Below, one piece after another: positions 16,715-25,710 of a DNA stretch of 64,000 bases; the first letter of the stretch is position 1; each line of letters opens with the position of its first letter. The notes beneath the pieces are model-generated. The model was not told the DNA's origin. It made no database searches and was given only the letters and a program-made list of their open reading frames with translations. The position numbers and the translations under genes were made by a program. The stretch comes from an uncultured Bacteroidia bacterium (GTDB lineage Bacteria; Bacteroidota; Bacteroidia; Bacteroidales; F082), in NCBI GenBank assembly GCA_902800965.1, contig CADCGK010000008.1, positions 1 through 64,000 of the forward strand, written 5' to 3'.

Positions 16715-19298
16715 ATTGAATGATGATCTTTTTGCTGAGAATTCCCTCGATGGTATGGATCCTCAGGATGTAGCAGCCGGTTTTTAACGACAGCTCGTTG
16801 ACTGCTTCAAGGTTACTTACCTGTCCCATCAATTGTCCAAGGATGGAATACACGTCAACATTCAATACTTCAAGCTGGTCGCTGAATTCATGAGTTCCGG
16901 CACCGATAGAGAGGGTCAATCCAACGACGCTGTCACATGCAGGCATGTTGTAAACAGCAGTATAATAACCGGGTTCGTGCAGCATTCTGCCGTTGAAGTA
17001 GTAAGGCATGCCTTCTACGAGATAATCTTCAATTAGAGTGAGGGAAGCATTGCATTCGTAGGCACCGATTTCCACGCAGCCATGCTGAATGCGTTGGTTG
17101 CCATCGAAATCTAAGGAGTAGCCCGTATTACCTGGTTTGCCGGTATTGAGACAGATGCTGTTAGGCTCGATGTTCCAGTTGGCATCAGTGAAACCGATGC
17201 CGACACCTTGTGCCGGACTGACAAAACGTACATAGACGCCAGGCTCCTCGCCATCGTTTTCCACAGGAAGGTTGATGTTGTTTTCTCCCGTGATGCCGCC
17301 TTGGACAGCGCAGTATTCGAACTTGCTGGAGCCATAGTTCTGGTTTGGTGATCCATTGGCTTGGTTGCCCCAAAGGATGCAACTTGAGTAATTGCTGTAT
17401 TTGTTCTCGTTGAACACGCCGCCGTACGACTCAGTGGCTTGGTTCATGACAATGTTGCAGTTCGTCATCACACATTTTCCTCTGGCATAAATGCCACCAC
17501 CTTGTACTGCTGTGTTATTGCTGACAATGCATCCTCGGAAGGTGGGCTTGTCGGTGTTGTACAGATAGATGCCGCCGCCTTTTGTCAAAGCGGCATTGTT
17601 GCTGATTTTGCAGTTGGTGATGGTCGAGCTGTTACGGTCGCAAAGTCCGCCCCCCAACGATGCTGTGTTGCCTGTGATTTCGCAGTTGTTGAGGTATGTT
17701 TGACTTGTTCCGGTGGCGGAGTTGATATAGACACCACCGCCAATGCCGTTGGAAACATTGTTACGGATGATGCAGTTGGATAGGGTAGTGTAATCGTTCA
17801 AATACACGCCAGCACCTGATCCGGAGTTGCCGTTTTGAATGATAAAACCGTCCCAAACTGCCCTGGTGCCGGCGTTGAAGAATTTGGTTTGGCTCAGTAC
17901 ACGCTTGCTGTTTTGTCCGTCAAGAATGGTAGCGTTGTTGACGAGGTCGCGGTCATCGATGTTGAAGTCAGGGCCTTCGTCACCATTGAAACCGCCATAT
18001 ACCTTGTTGGAAGCGGTGATGGTGAAGGCGTTGTTGGGGTCGGTGGCATCGCCGTAATAGGTGCCTCTTTTTACCCAGACTCTCACGTTGCCGCCGCTTG
18101 AGAGGCAACTGGCGTATTCTAACTTCGAAGTGGCGTTGCTCCATGAGGAACCGTTGCCTTCGCCGTCGGCGCTGACATAGATGATGCCGTTTTCGTCAGA
18201 CCGGATGTCCATAGGTACGATGTTCATCACTGCGGCCTGATTGCCATTGTATCCGTTGACATCATATAAGGAGTAGTAATCGTCGCCGGAGCCGCTCCAA
18301 CCAAAGTTGAAATGGAAGAAGTTGTTGCTGTCGTAGCCGTCGCACACGAAGGCATGACCGGCACTGTCGCTTGATCCTGAATAATAAATAGGGTGGGAGA
18401 GATCCAGCTCGGCTTTGAGCATGTCGATCCATACATCTTCATCGTACTGGCTCTTTTCGCGATATTTTGCTCCGCAATAGCCGAAATAGGACCTCATGGC
18501 AGTCTCAACATCCCTCGACTGGGCACCGCTGCCGTCAGCAGCGTAGTTCATGTTGACGCTGACGCCGCAATGATACATCAAGGTGGCAACTGCGTCATTA
18601 TGGCCGTAAATTTGTTCGGGCATGTTTTCCCAATGGTAAGTGGTGGCTGCAAAGTTGGCGCTTTGTTCACCGTAGGTGCTATGGATGTAACTGTGTGATC
18701 CGAAGCCTACTTCAGGATGATTCCAGTATTTCATCACCTGTGCCATGGCGCAAGCTACACATCCAGCATAAACATGACCACAAGGACCGCCCCACCAGCC
18801 TCCGCCAGTAGAGGGGCAATATTCATTGTAATAACAGTCTTGGTTCCAATGTGTAGTAATCAAAGGGGGCACTGATGTCGCTCCTTTCGAAGGGAACTGC
18901 CCTTTCAGCGCTTCGTCCCATTGCTGTTCGATTTCGGGTTCAGGTTGGATGCCGTTCTCGACAGCGAATTCAATCATGTCGCTGTAATGTTGGATCCACC
19001 AGGCGAAGTTGTCAGGCGCATCGTCCATGGAAGGGAAGGTCTCTCTGTCGGAATAACCCAAGACAGGGGGAAGGACCGTGTTTCCCGAAATGATAACAAA
19101 TCCATGATTTCCTATGTTGTAAATATAAATGCCATCAGATGAGACAAGCGTTGCCGTCTCACCTTTGGCGTCGAGTTTAGCATTGGCAAAAGCCTGTGCT
19201 GTTTGGAGGGCCAAAGATTCGTTGATGGCTCGGGGAGGTTGTTGCGCCTGAGCCGCCAAAGCAATAAAAAGAATAAAGAGAAATGCCAGTTTTTTCAT
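16713..19298 (-). CDS. C10 (streptopain-like) cysteine protease fused to a beta-helix domain, T9SS tail
   Basis: 861 aa secreted protein. Signal peptide ends ...AAQAQ (about 19). The Spi/pro-region (about 22-125) resembles the inhibitory propeptide of SpeB, PrtT and interpain. The peptidase C10 domain is at about 145-365, with nucleophile Cys180 in YAGCVACAMAQVMKYW, His315 in AGHAFVCDGYD and FNFGWSGSGDDYY. A right-handed parallel beta-helix of about 400 residues follows, with many N-N-x repeats (NCIIRNNVSNGIGGGVYIN, NCEITGNTASLGGGL, NCKISNNAALTKGGGIYL). It ends in a T9SS type A sorting domain (VYSILGQLMGQ, GCYILRIHT). It probably cleaves host or dietary proteins at the surface; the beta-helix may bind glycan or act as a stalk. 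Confidence 0.9.
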   Translation of the reverse strand: MKKLAFLFILFIALAAQAQQPPRAINESLALQTAQAFANAKLDAKGETATLVSSDGIYIYNIGNHGFVIISGNTVLPPVLGYSDRETFPSMDDAPDNFAWWIQHYSDMIEFAVENGIQPEPEIEQQWDEALKGQFPSKGATSVPPLITTHWNQDCYYNEYCPSTGGGWWGGPCGHVYAGCVACAMAQVMKYWNHPEVGFGSHSYIHSTYGEQSANFAATTYHWENMPEQIYGHNDAVATLMYHCGVSVNMNYAADGSGAQSRDVETAMRSYFGYCGAKYREKSQYDEDVWIDMLKAELDLSHPIYYSGSSDSAGHAFVCDGYDSNNFFHFNFGWSGSGDDYYSLYDVNGYNGNQAAVMNIVPMDIRSDENGIIYVSADGEGNGSSWSNATSKLEYASCLSSGGNVRVWVKRGTYYGDATDPNNAFTITASNKVYGGFNGDEGPDFNIDDRDLVNNATILDGQNSKRVLSQTKFFNAGTRAVWDGFIIQNGNSGSGAGVYLNDYTTLSNCIIRNNVSNGIGGGVYINSATGTSQTYLNNCEITGNTASLGGGLCDRNSSTITNCKISNNAALTKGGGIYLYNTDKPTFRGCIVSNNTAVQGGGIYARGKCVMTNCNIVMNQATESYGGVFNENKYSNYSSCILWGNQANGSPNQNYGSSKFEYCAVQGGITGENNINLPVENDGEEPGVYVRFVSPAQGVGIGFTDANWNIEPNSICLNTGKPGNTGYSLDFDGNQRIQHGCVEIGAYECNASLTLIEDYLVEGMPYYFNGRMLHEPGYYTAVYNMPACDSVVGLTLSIGAGTHEFSDQLEVLNVDVYSILGQLMGQVSNLEAVNELSLKTGCYILRIHTIEGILSKKIIIQ

Positions 19299-19320
19299 AG
19301 TTCGAACTAATAATCGCTGG

Positions 19321-19328
19321 CAAAGTTA
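19321..19328 (-). promoter_or_regulatory. -7 promoter element for the C10 protease
   Basis: Minus strand TAACTTTG, 23 nt before the ATG at 19298. Confidence 0.6.
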
Positions 19329-19369
19329 CATTTTTTCGTTATCAATGTGAATTGAATGAAAAAAAATTG

Positions 19370-19377
19370 TATTTTTG
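19370..19377 (+). promoter_or_regulatory. -7 promoter element for the thrS operon
   Basis: TATTTTTG followed by C, 20 nt before the thrS ATG. Confidence 0.65.
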
Positions 19378-19396
19378 CACGCTTTTTTAAAAGGAT

Positions 19397-21343
19397 ATGA
19401 AAATGATCAATATAACCTTCCCTGACCAGAGCGTCAGACAATATGAATCCGGTGTCACTCCACTCGATATCGCCATGAGCTTGAGTGAAGGCCTGGCCCG
19501 TAATGTGCTTGCAGCCAATGTCAATGGCATGAAATGGGATGCCACCCGCCCCATCAACGAGGATGCCACCATTCATCTTTTCACATGGAATGATCCAGAA
19601 GGCAAAGCTGCCATGTGGCACTCTTCGGCCCACTTGATGGCCGCTGCCATCGAGGCATTGTATCCAGGCGTGAAGTTCGGTATTGGACCTTCCATTGACA
19701 ATGGGTTCTACTATGACATCGACACTGGCGACATCACTTTGACCGAGGCTGACCTTGCCAACATCGAAAAGAAGATGCTGGAACTGGCCCGTGAGAAGGA
19801 GACTTTCGAACGTGTGGAAGTCAGCAAAGCTGATGCTCTCAAGTACTTCACCGAAAAGGGCGATCCTTACAAGGTTGAGTTGATCAACGACTTAGAAGAC
19901 GGCACCATTACTTATTATAGAAATGGCAATTTCACGGATCTTTGCCGTGGACCCCATATCCCGAACACCAGCTTCATCAAAGCCGTGAAGCTGACTTCTT
20001 TGGCTGGTGCATATTGGCGTGGCGACGAGAAGCGCAAGCAACTTACCCGCGTCTATGGCATCACCTTCCCGAAGCAGAAGGAACTCGATGAGTATCTCGT
20101 ATTGCTCGAAGAAGCCAAGAAACGCGATCACCGCAAGCTTGGCCGTGAACTGGAACTCTTCATGTTCAGCGACATGGTGGGCAAAGGCCTTCCGATTTGG
20201 CTGCCTAAAGGCACTGAATTACGCCTTCGTCTGCAAGAGTACCTGACCAAGATTCAGAAAGAATATGGTTACGAACAGGTGATCACGCCTCATATCGGTG
20301 GCAAACAACTCTATGTCACCTCAGGTCACTGGGATCACTATGGTGCCGACAGCTTCCGTCCGATCACTACACCGGAAGAAGGCGAGGAGTACCTGCTGAA
20401 GCCCATGAACTGCCCTCATCACTGCATGATCTTCAAGAACAAACCTCGTTCTTACAAGGACCTGCCGTTCCGCTGTGCTGAGTTCGGCACCGTGTATCGT
20501 TATGAGCAGAGTGGTGAGCTTCATGGTTTGACCCGTGTGCGTTCGTTCACTCAGGACGACGCCCATATCTTCTGCCGTCCCGACCAGGTGAAGGAAGAGT
20601 TCATCCGCGTGATGGAAATCATTGAAATCATCTTCAAGGCGTTGAAATTCGACAACTTTGAAGCACAAATATCACTTCGCGACCCCAACGACCATGAGAA
20701 GTACGTTGGTACCGATGAAAACTGGGCCAAGGCTGAAGCCGCCATCCAGGAAGCCTGCAACGAAAAAGGATTGCCGGCCCATGTGGAGTATGGCGAAGCC
20801 GCTTTCTACGGTCCTAAGCTCGACTTCATGGTGAAAGACGCCCTCGGCCGTAAATGGCAGCTGGGAACCATCCAAGTTGATTACAACCTGCCGGAGCGTT
20901 TCGACCTGACTTACATCGGCGCTGACAACGAGAAACACCGTCCTGTGATGGTCCACAGAGCCCCCTTCGGTTCTATGGAACGTTTCGTGGCCGTGTTGCT
21001 TGAGCACTGCGCTGGCGAGTTCCCGCTTTGGCTGGCTCCTGACCAGGTGATCATCCTGCCAGTGAGTGAAAAATATCTGGATTTTGCACAAAAAGTGCAA
21101 TCGTATCTGAAAAAATCCGATATTCGCAGCCTCATTGACGAGCGCAACGAGAAGATCGGTCGTAAGATCCGTGACGCTGAAATGAAGAAATACCCCTACA
21201 TGGTTATTGTAGGTGAGAAGGAAGAGGCTGACAATGCCGTTTCAGTAAGAGCACACGGCCAAGTGGATATGGGTACGATGGGCTTGGAAGCATTCGCCAA
21301 GATGATCAACGAAAAAGTCAAAGAAGAACAAAGCATCAGATGA
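19397..21343 (+). CDS. thrS: Threonine-tRNA ligase
   Basis: Charges tRNA-Thr. 648 aa, full length. N-terminal TGS domain (about 1-63). Editing domain with [10 protein letters not shown] and the later [13 protein letters not shown] zinc/editing motif (about 70-220). Class II catalytic core with [46 protein letters not shown] and [12 protein letters not shown]-terminal anticodon-binding domain ([15 protein letters not shown] to the end). First gene of thrS-infC-rpmI-rplT, a classic bacterial order. The ATG at 19397 is favoured by its spacing to the promoter, although a second Met lies two codons later. Confidence 0.96.
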   Translation: MKMINITFPDQSVRQYESGVTPLDIAMSLSEGLARNVLAANVNGMKWDATRPINEDATIHLFTWNDPEGKAAMWHSSAHLMAAAIEALYPGVKFGIGPSIDNGFYYDIDTGDITLTEADLANIEKKMLELAREKETFERVEVSKADALKYFTEKGDPYKVELINDLEDGTITYYRNGNFTDLCRGPHIPNTSFIKAVKLTSLAGAYWRGDEKRKQLTRVYGITFPKQKELDEYLVLLEEAKKRDHRKLGRELELFMFSDMVGKGLPIWLPKGTELRLRLQEYLTKIQKEYGYEQVITPHIGGKQLYVTSGHWDHYGADSFRPITTPEEGEEYLLKPMNCPHHCMIFKNKPRSYKDLPFRCAEFGTVYRYEQSGELHGLTRVRSFTQDDAHIFCRPDQVKEEFIRVMEIIEIIFKALKFDNFEAQISLRDPNDHEKYVGTDENWAKAEAAIQEACNEKGLPAHVEYGEAAFYGPKLDFMVKDALGRKWQLGTIQVDYNLPERFDLTYIGADNEKHRPVMVHRAPFGSMERFVAVLLEHCAGEFPLWLAPDQVIILPVSEKYLDFAQKVQSYLKKSDIRSLIDERNEKIGRKIRDAEMKKYPYMVIVGEKEEADNAVSVRAHGQVDMGTMGLEAFAKMINEKVKEEQSIR

Positions 21344-21391
21344 TGCTATAATTAATAAAGGTGTTTAACAAACGAATAGGAGATTAAAACT

Positions 21392-21958
21392 ATAGCACAG
21401 CTCCCTAACAAAGGAAACTATCAGCCCAAGAACAACAAGAAGGGCGAGGACCAACATCGGGTCAACGAAGAAATCAAGGCTCCGATGGTGAGATTGGTCG
21501 GTGAAGGCATTGAAACCAATATCTATCCAGTGAAAGAGGCACTTAGGATTGCCGAAAGTATGGGGGTGGATTTGGTCGAGATCTCTCCAGATGCAAATCC
21601 TCCGGTCTGTAAGGCCATGGATTACAAAAAATTCCTCTTTGACCAAAAGAAGAAGCAAAAGGAGATCAAGTCGAATGCCAGCAAGACGGTGGTCAAGGAA
21701 ATCCGCCTGGGACCCCAAACGGATGATCACGACTTCGAGTTCAAGCTGAACCACGCCAAGCGTTTCCTGCAAGATGGTAACAAGGTGAGGGTGGAAGTGC
21801 TCTTCAGAGGCCGCTCCATTGTCTATAAGGACCAGGGTGAGATCATGCTGCTGCGTTTTGCACAGGAACTCGAGGAGATGGGTAAGGTTGAGATGATGCC
21901 CAAGCTGGAAGGGAAGCGGATGATGATGATGATCGCTCCTAAAAGCACCAAGAAATAA
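21392..21958 (+). CDS. infC: Translation initiation factor IF-3, non-AUG start
   Basis: Binds the 30S subunit, blocks 50S joining and proofreads initiator tRNA and start codon. 188 aa if it begins at the ATA at 21392. The first ATG (21485) would cut off conserved N-domain residues (RVNEEIKAPMVRLVGEG). An AGGAG at 21378-21382, rare here, sits 9 nt before ATA and supports that start; an in-frame ATT at 21383 directly abuts it and is less likely. Core motifs are VDLVEISPDANPPVCKAMDYKKFLF, KEIRLGPQTDDHDFEFKLNHAKRFL and the C-terminal LEGKRM. IF-3 genes often use rare start codons for self-control. The stop codon lies in a heptamer repeat. Confidence 0.92.
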   Translation: MAQLPNKGNYQPKNNKKGEDQHRVNEEIKAPMVRLVGEGIETNIYPVKEALRIAESMGVDLVEISPDANPPVCKAMDYKKFLFDQKKKQKEIKSNASKTVVKEIRLGPQTDDHDFEFKLNHAKRFLQDGNKVRVEVLFRGRSIVYKDQGEIMLLRFAQELEEMGKVEMMPKLEGKRMMMMIAPKSTKK

Positions 21959-21991
21959 CTGCAAACTGAAAACTACAAACTGTTAACTATA
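21957..21991. repeat. Heptamer tandem repeat, AACTGNN type
   Basis: Five 7-nt units: AACTGCA, AACTGAA, AACTACA, AACTGTT, AACTATA. It starts within the infC stop codon and fills the gap to rpmI. Confidence 0.7.
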
Positions 21992-21998
21992 TAGTAAA

Positions 21999-22193
21999 AT
22001 GCCGAAAATGAAGACCAAGTCCGGTGCTAAGAAACGTTTCGAATTGACGGGTACCGGCAGAATCAAGAGGAAGCATGCCTATCATGGCCACATTCTGACC
22101 AAGAAGAGCCAGAAGAGAAAACGTAATCTGGATCATACTGCAATCGTCGAGAGAGCAGATGAGAAAGTCGTCAAACAAATGCTTCTCAAGTAA
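21999..22193 (+). CDS. rpmI: 50S ribosomal protein L35
   Basis: 64 aa, very basic, with the family hallmarks [33 protein letters not shown] and [12 protein letters not shown]. Located between infC and rplT as in most bacteria. In E. coli L20 represses the operon by binding leader RNA; here the 76-nt gap to rplT contains a short CCCGC/GCGGG hairpin (about 22233-22249) that might be an L20 target, which is inference. Confidence 0.97.
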   Translation: MPKMKTKSGAKKRFELTGTGRIKRKHAYHGHILTKKSQKRKRNLDHTAIVERADEKVVKQMLLK

Positions 22194-22269
22194 ATTAATT
22201 GTTTAACCTTTGTCTCAGCAGAAAAGATCCCGCAATGGGGCGGGGCGCTGAACGAAAAACTTACAAGAA

Positions 22270-22614
22270 ATGACAAGATCAGTCAATGCTGTGGCTTCAA
22301 GAGCCAGGCGCAAGAAAATCCTCAAGAAGACCAAAGGTCAGTTCAGAACCAGAAAGAATGTCTGGACTGTGGCGAAAAACTCCTACGAAAAAGGACAAAC
22401 CTACGCTTACCGCGACAGAAGGAACAAGAAGCGTGACTTCAGATCCCTGTGGATCGTCCGTATCAATGCAGCCGTCCGCGAGTATGACATGTCTTACAGC
22501 GTGTTCATGGACAAGCTGAACAAAGCCGGTATCGAGATCAACCGTAAAGTGTTGGCCGACCTCGCTTTGAACAATCCTGAAGCTTTCAAGGCCATCGTCG
22601 AGAAAGTGAAGTAA
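22270..22614 (+). CDS. rplT: 50S ribosomal protein L20
   Basis: 114 aa, normal length. It shows [23 protein letters not shown], the long basic N-terminal extension that threads through 23S rRNA. The globular domain follows, with [24 protein letters not shown] and [20 protein letters not shown]. It assembles early in the 50S and is often the autoregulator of infC-rpmI-rplT. Last gene of the operon, followed by a strong terminator. Confidence 0.97.
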   Translation: MTRSVNAVASRARRKKILKKTKGQFRTRKNVWTVAKNSYEKGQTYAYRDRRNKKRDFRSLWIVRINAAVREYDMSYSVFMDKLNKAGIEINRKVLADLALNNPEAFKAIVEKVK

Positions 22615-22636
22615 GCTGGATTTGTTTACCATAGGA

Positions 22637-22663
22637 AACGCGGTCTTCGGGCCGCGTTTTTTT
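22637..22663 (+). terminator. Intrinsic terminator of thrS-infC-rpmI-rplT
   Basis: 9-bp stem AACGCGGTC/GGCCGCGTT with a TTCG tetraloop (22646-22649), then a T-run to 22663. Confidence 0.92.
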
Positions 22664-22709
22664 ATTTGAAAAAAGTTGAAAAAACACTTGCTAGTTTCAA
22701 AAATAGTAG

Positions 22710-22717
22710 TATCTTTG
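22710..22717 (+). promoter_or_regulatory. Promoter of the tRNA-Leu pair
   Basis: TATCTTTG with TTG at 22688-22690 exactly 19 nt upstream, an excellent match to the Bacteroidota -33/-7 consensus. The first tRNA begins 14 nt after the -7 element. Confidence 0.8.
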
Positions 22718-22730
22718 CCGCCGAATTCAA

Positions 22731-22817
22731 GCCCAGGTGGTGAAATTGGTAGACACGCTACTTTGAGGGGGTAGTGCCGATTACGGCATGCAAGTTCGAC
22801 TCTTGTCCTGGGCACCA
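22731..22817 (+). tRNA. tRNA-Leu (anticodon GAG)
   Basis: Acceptor stem GCCCAGG/CCTGGGC, D-arm with TGGTAGACA, anticodon stem CTACT/GGTAG with loop TTGAGGG (anticodon GAG), long variable arm TGCCG-ATTA-CGGCA, T-loop TTCGACT. The 3' CCA is encoded (22815-22817). The long variable arm fits a class II leucine tRNA. Confidence 0.93.
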
Positions 22818-22840
22818 TTGAAAAACCAACAGACTCCTTA

Positions 22841-22922
22841 GCCCCGATGGCGGAATTGGTAGACGCGTACGTTTCAGGTGCGTATTTCGAGAGGAGTGCA
22901 GGTTCGACTCCTGTTCGGGGCA
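22841..22922 (+). tRNA. tRNA-Leu (anticodon CAG)
   Basis: Acceptor stem GCCCCGA/TCGGGGC, anticodon stem TACGT/GCGTA with loop TTCAGGT (anticodon CAG), long variable arm, T-loop TTCGACT, discriminator A. Unlike its neighbour, CCA is not encoded. Confidence 0.93.
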
Positions 22923-22931
22923 CATCAAAAC

Positions 22932-22960
22932 CGCAATCTGGCTTCAGGTTGCGATTTTTT
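22932..22960 (+). terminator. Intrinsic terminator after the tRNAs
   Basis: 9-bp stem CGCAATCTG/CAGGTTGCG with loop GCTT, followed by ATTTTTT. The next start codon is 6 nt later, so the RluA-type gene must rely on read-through or a promoter I cannot see. Confidence 0.85.
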
Positions 22961-22965
22961 ATGCC

Positions 22966-23859
22966 ATGAAAAAGCAAGTACATTCCAAAAGCAATCCCTT
23001 GAAATTCAAGGTGGATGAATCCGCTCCACTGATGGAATTCATCCTGCGCAAGATGGACGGCATCAGCCGCACCAAGGTGAAACACATGCTGGCCAACGGC
23101 GTGGTCTCCGTTGAAGGGGAACGCACTAGCCAGTTCGATTTCGCCTTGCAACCTGGCATGACGGTCGAGATAGGGAAGCCCTCCGCCAAGGAACGCTTCT
23201 ATAGTAAATGGCTCAAAATTGTGTATGAAGACAAATACCTGGTAGTCATCGACAAGAAAGAAGGCCTCCTTACCAATAGTCCTGGCAAGGATCAAGAAAC
23301 AGCCCAAAGCATCCTTAACCAGTATTTCACTGCATCTCAACAACGTTGCAGAGCCCATACCATCCACCGCCTCGATCGCGACACCTCCGGCTTGATGCTT
23401 TTCGCCAAGGACAAGAAGATCGCCATGATGTTCGAGGAGAACTGGAAGGAAAAGGTCTATGACCGCCGTTATGTTGCCGTGGTGGAGGGCAAACTCGAAC
23501 CTAGGGAAGGTACCGTGGAGTCGTGGCTCAAGGACAACAAGATGTTTGTCACTTATTCCAGCCCCGTTGATAACGGCGGAAAATTCGCTGTGACCCATTA
23601 CGAGGTGCTGATCAGCAATAAGAACTATTCGCTGGTGGATTTTCACCTAGAGACAGGAAGAAAGAACCAAATCAGGGTCCACGCTCAAGACCTTGGCCAT
23701 CCTATCGTTGGCGATGAGAAATATGGCAGCCATGACAACTCGTTGGGCCGCCTGTGTCTGCATGCCTACAGGCTTTGCTTCATCCATCCGACCACTGGTA
23801 AGGAACACGAGTTTGAGACGCCGTTCCCGAAGGTGTTTGATAAACCGTTTCATAAATAG
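22966..23859 (+). CDS. RluA-family rRNA/tRNA pseudouridine synthase
   Basis: Isomerises uridine to pseudouridine in structured RNA. 297 aa. N-terminal S4-like RNA-binding domain (about 15-70, SRTKVKHMLANGVVSVEGE). Catalytic RluA domain with HRLDRDTSGLMLFAKD (Asp is the catalytic residue), YVAVVEGKL, LETGRKNQIRVH and GDEKYG. Paralogues RluA, RluC, RluD and TruC cannot be separated by eye, so no symbol is given. It begins 6 nt after a terminator T-run. Confidence 0.9.
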   Translation: MKKQVHSKSNPLKFKVDESAPLMEFILRKMDGISRTKVKHMLANGVVSVEGERTSQFDFALQPGMTVEIGKPSAKERFYSKWLKIVYEDKYLVVIDKKEGLLTNSPGKDQETAQSILNQYFTASQQRCRAHTIHRLDRDTSGLMLFAKDKKIAMMFEENWKEKVYDRRYVAVVEGKLEPREGTVESWLKDNKMFVTYSSPVDNGGKFAVTHYEVLISNKNYSLVDFHLETGRKNQIRVHAQDLGHPIVGDEKYGSHDNSLGRLCLHAYRLCFIHPTTGKEHEFETPFPKVFDKPFHK

Positions 23860-23886
23860 TTGAAAACTGAAAGTTGAAAGTTGAAA
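23859..23886. repeat. Heptamer tandem repeat, GTTGAAA type
   Basis: Four units: GTTGAAA, ACTGAAA, GTTGAAA, GTTGAAA. It starts in the last base of the stop codon and ends just before the next promoter. Confidence 0.65.
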
Positions 23887-23894
23887 GTATTTTC

Positions 23895-23902
23895 TATCTT
23901 TG
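23895..23902 (+). promoter_or_regulatory. -7 promoter element for the 23933 gene
   Basis: TATCTTTG; an in-frame TTG at 23900 is inside it, so the ATG at 23933 is used. Confidence 0.6.
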
Positions 23903-23932
23903 CTGATAGAAAACAGGGATACTTTTAGCGAT

Positions 23933-25246
23933 ATGAAAAAGTCTTTACGCCTATTTTTGGCTGCAATGCTGATGGCATTTCTCAGTATGGCCAATGCACA
24001 AACAAATCAATGGTATGGATATGCCCGCACATGTTTTAACGGTGAGGGCTGGCAGAACAAATTCGTTACCTTCAACGCACAGAATCCTGGTGATGTTCAA
24101 GCTGTATCGGAGACATTTCCTGAAATCTTAGCAGCCACCTATTTGGATGGATATGTGTGGTTTGTTACCGCAACAAGAAGTCTCTGCAAAGTTGCATTTA
24201 GCCAAGAAACCCAAACTTTTGGTGTGTACGAGACAGTGGTGCCGTTATTGGACCCATATAACTTGATTGTTGACATGTCATACAATCCATGGGATGGGAA
24301 ACTCTATTTCTTGTGTCAGGATAGTCAATATAGTTGTAATATTAAATGTTGTAGCCTTTATTTACCTTCGGAGGTTGAAACCGTTGGCTATTTAAATGAG
24401 AAAATATGGACACTTGCCATCAATGAACAAGGAGAAGCCTATGGCGTTGCTTACGAAGGAGGAAACTTGTACCAGATAGACCTTTTCAATGAAGCCGCCA
24501 CAACCTTGGTTGGTCCTACAGGGAAAGAGGTGTGGTACACACAAGGCATGGCTTTCAATTATGACACTGGAGAGCTCTATTGGGCACAATTTGCCACATC
24601 AAGCGACCATGGTTTTTACCAAGTTGATACAGAGACAGGAGCAGCAACCTATCTGGGTGAGATTGGCGAAAACGGAACCCAACTTACCGGCTTGTTTATG
24701 ACGCCCGTTGTGCCTGAAATCATCAATGAAGTCTATGTAGAAGGCTTCACCGTGCCTGCATGGGGCGAACATCCTGATTACGATTTGGAAGTGGATCCAG
24801 AAGCCCCTTATACCTTGGCGGATGTTTCATGGCATTGGGTTTCAGGTCTTACAGACCCAATTGTTGCACCGGAAGAGTTTTTCGATGATGAGAGCAAAGC
24901 GTATTATCTGGAACTAAAGTTCTCACCCAAATTCGGTTATAAATTTGACGGTCAAGTAACGGTATATATTAATGGTGACCTTTCATTGTTTGATTTGGGA
25001 CAGGTTTTTGGTAATGATTACTTGGCTTTTACAATCGACTTTCATGTGACGGATCCTGCTACGGGCATTGCAGATTTGACCTATGATGATTTGGATGCAA
25101 TGGAAGGCAAGATCGTCAACATTTATGACGTAATGGGCCGTCTGGTGCGTGCAGAACGTTATAATGGACAATTCAATACGGAAGCTCTCAAACCAGGTGT
25201 CTATTTTGTCAATGTGGCAGGACGAACGGTGAAGGTCATTAAATGA
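23933..25246 (+). CDS. T9SS-exported beta-propeller-like protein
   Basis: 437 aa. Signal peptide MKKSLRLFLAAMLMAFLSMANAQ. The middle has repeated short strands with aromatic ends and YNPWDGKLYFL, IWTLAINEQGEAYGV, GNLYQIDLFN, GMAFNYDTGELYWAQ and YQVDTETGAATYLGEIG, like blades of a six- or seven-bladed propeller. A beta-sandwich follows (EVYVEGFTVPAWGEHPDYDLEV). The end is a T9SS type A sorting domain (IVNIYDVMGRLVRAE, LKPGVYFVNVAGRTVKVIK). Probably secreted; the ligand is unknown. Confidence 0.75.
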   Translation: MKKSLRLFLAAMLMAFLSMANAQTNQWYGYARTCFNGEGWQNKFVTFNAQNPGDVQAVSETFPEILAATYLDGYVWFVTATRSLCKVAFSQETQTFGVYETVVPLLDPYNLIVDMSYNPWDGKLYFLCQDSQYSCNIKCCSLYLPSEVETVGYLNEKIWTLAINEQGEAYGVAYEGGNLYQIDLFNEAATTLVGPTGKEVWYTQGMAFNYDTGELYWAQFATSSDHGFYQVDTETGAATYLGEIGENGTQLTGLFMTPVVPEIINEVYVEGFTVPAWGEHPDYDLEVDPEAPYTLADVSWHWVSGLTDPIVAPEEFFDDESKAYYLELKFSPKFGYKFDGQVTVYINGDLSLFDLGQVFGNDYLAFTIDFHVTDPATGIADLTYDDLDAMEGKIVNIYDVMGRLVRAERYNGQFNTEALKPGVYFVNVAGRTVKVIK

Positions 25247-25282
25247 AAAACCATTTAAAAATAACTTTAAAAACATAACATT

Positions 25283-25690
25283 ATGAATAAAGCATTTAAG
25301 ATTGTTTCATTGTTTGTCATGGTCGTTGCCATGGCTTTTCTTAGCTCTTGCACTAAGTCCAAAGAAGACCAGATTATCGGTAAATGGAAATGCGTGAGCT
25401 TTATTGTCTATGATGGCGATGAAACACACGATTTAACGGAATTCAACCAATATATTATAGAATTACGCTTGGATGGCAGCTACTATGTCGGTGATCAACA
25501 GATGGGTACTTATACACTCGAAGACAGTAAGCTTACTATGAAAGATGAAGAAGGAGACTGTGTTGTGTACACTATTACGGAACTGACCGACAAGAAGTTG
25601 GTGATTCGGTCAATAGGATCCATAGACGAAGAAGGATACGAGCCCAATGAGGAAGGATACTATGAGATCTGTGTATTTGAAAAGATTTAA
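25283..25690 (+). CDS. Lipocalin-like domain lipoprotein
   Basis: 135 aa. Lipoprotein signal MNKAFKIVSLFVMVVAMAFLSSC. The mature protein starts IIGKWKCVSFIVYDGDE and continues with alternating strands (LRLDGSYYVGDQQMGTYTLEDSKLTMKDEEGDCVVYTITELTDKKLVI). This fits the lipocalin-like (DUF4488/DUF5004-type) beta-barrel lipoproteins common in Bacteroidales. No catalytic residues are evident. It follows the T9SS protein by 36 nt and precedes transketolase by 20 nt. Confidence 0.75.
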   Translation: MNKAFKIVSLFVMVVAMAFLSSCTKSKEDQIIGKWKCVSFIVYDGDETHDLTEFNQYIIELRLDGSYYVGDQQMGTYTLEDSKLTMKDEEGDCVVYTITELTDKKLVIRSIGSIDEEGYEPNEEGYYEICVFEKI

Positions 25691-25710
25691 GTAATAAACA
25701 CTGAATAAAA

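Noticed and set aside
22297..23646. 449-codon minus-strand frame across rplT, both tRNAs and the RluA gene
   Set aside because: Would run through two folded tRNA genes and two terminators; residues over the tRNAs look like translated tRNA. Not a gene.
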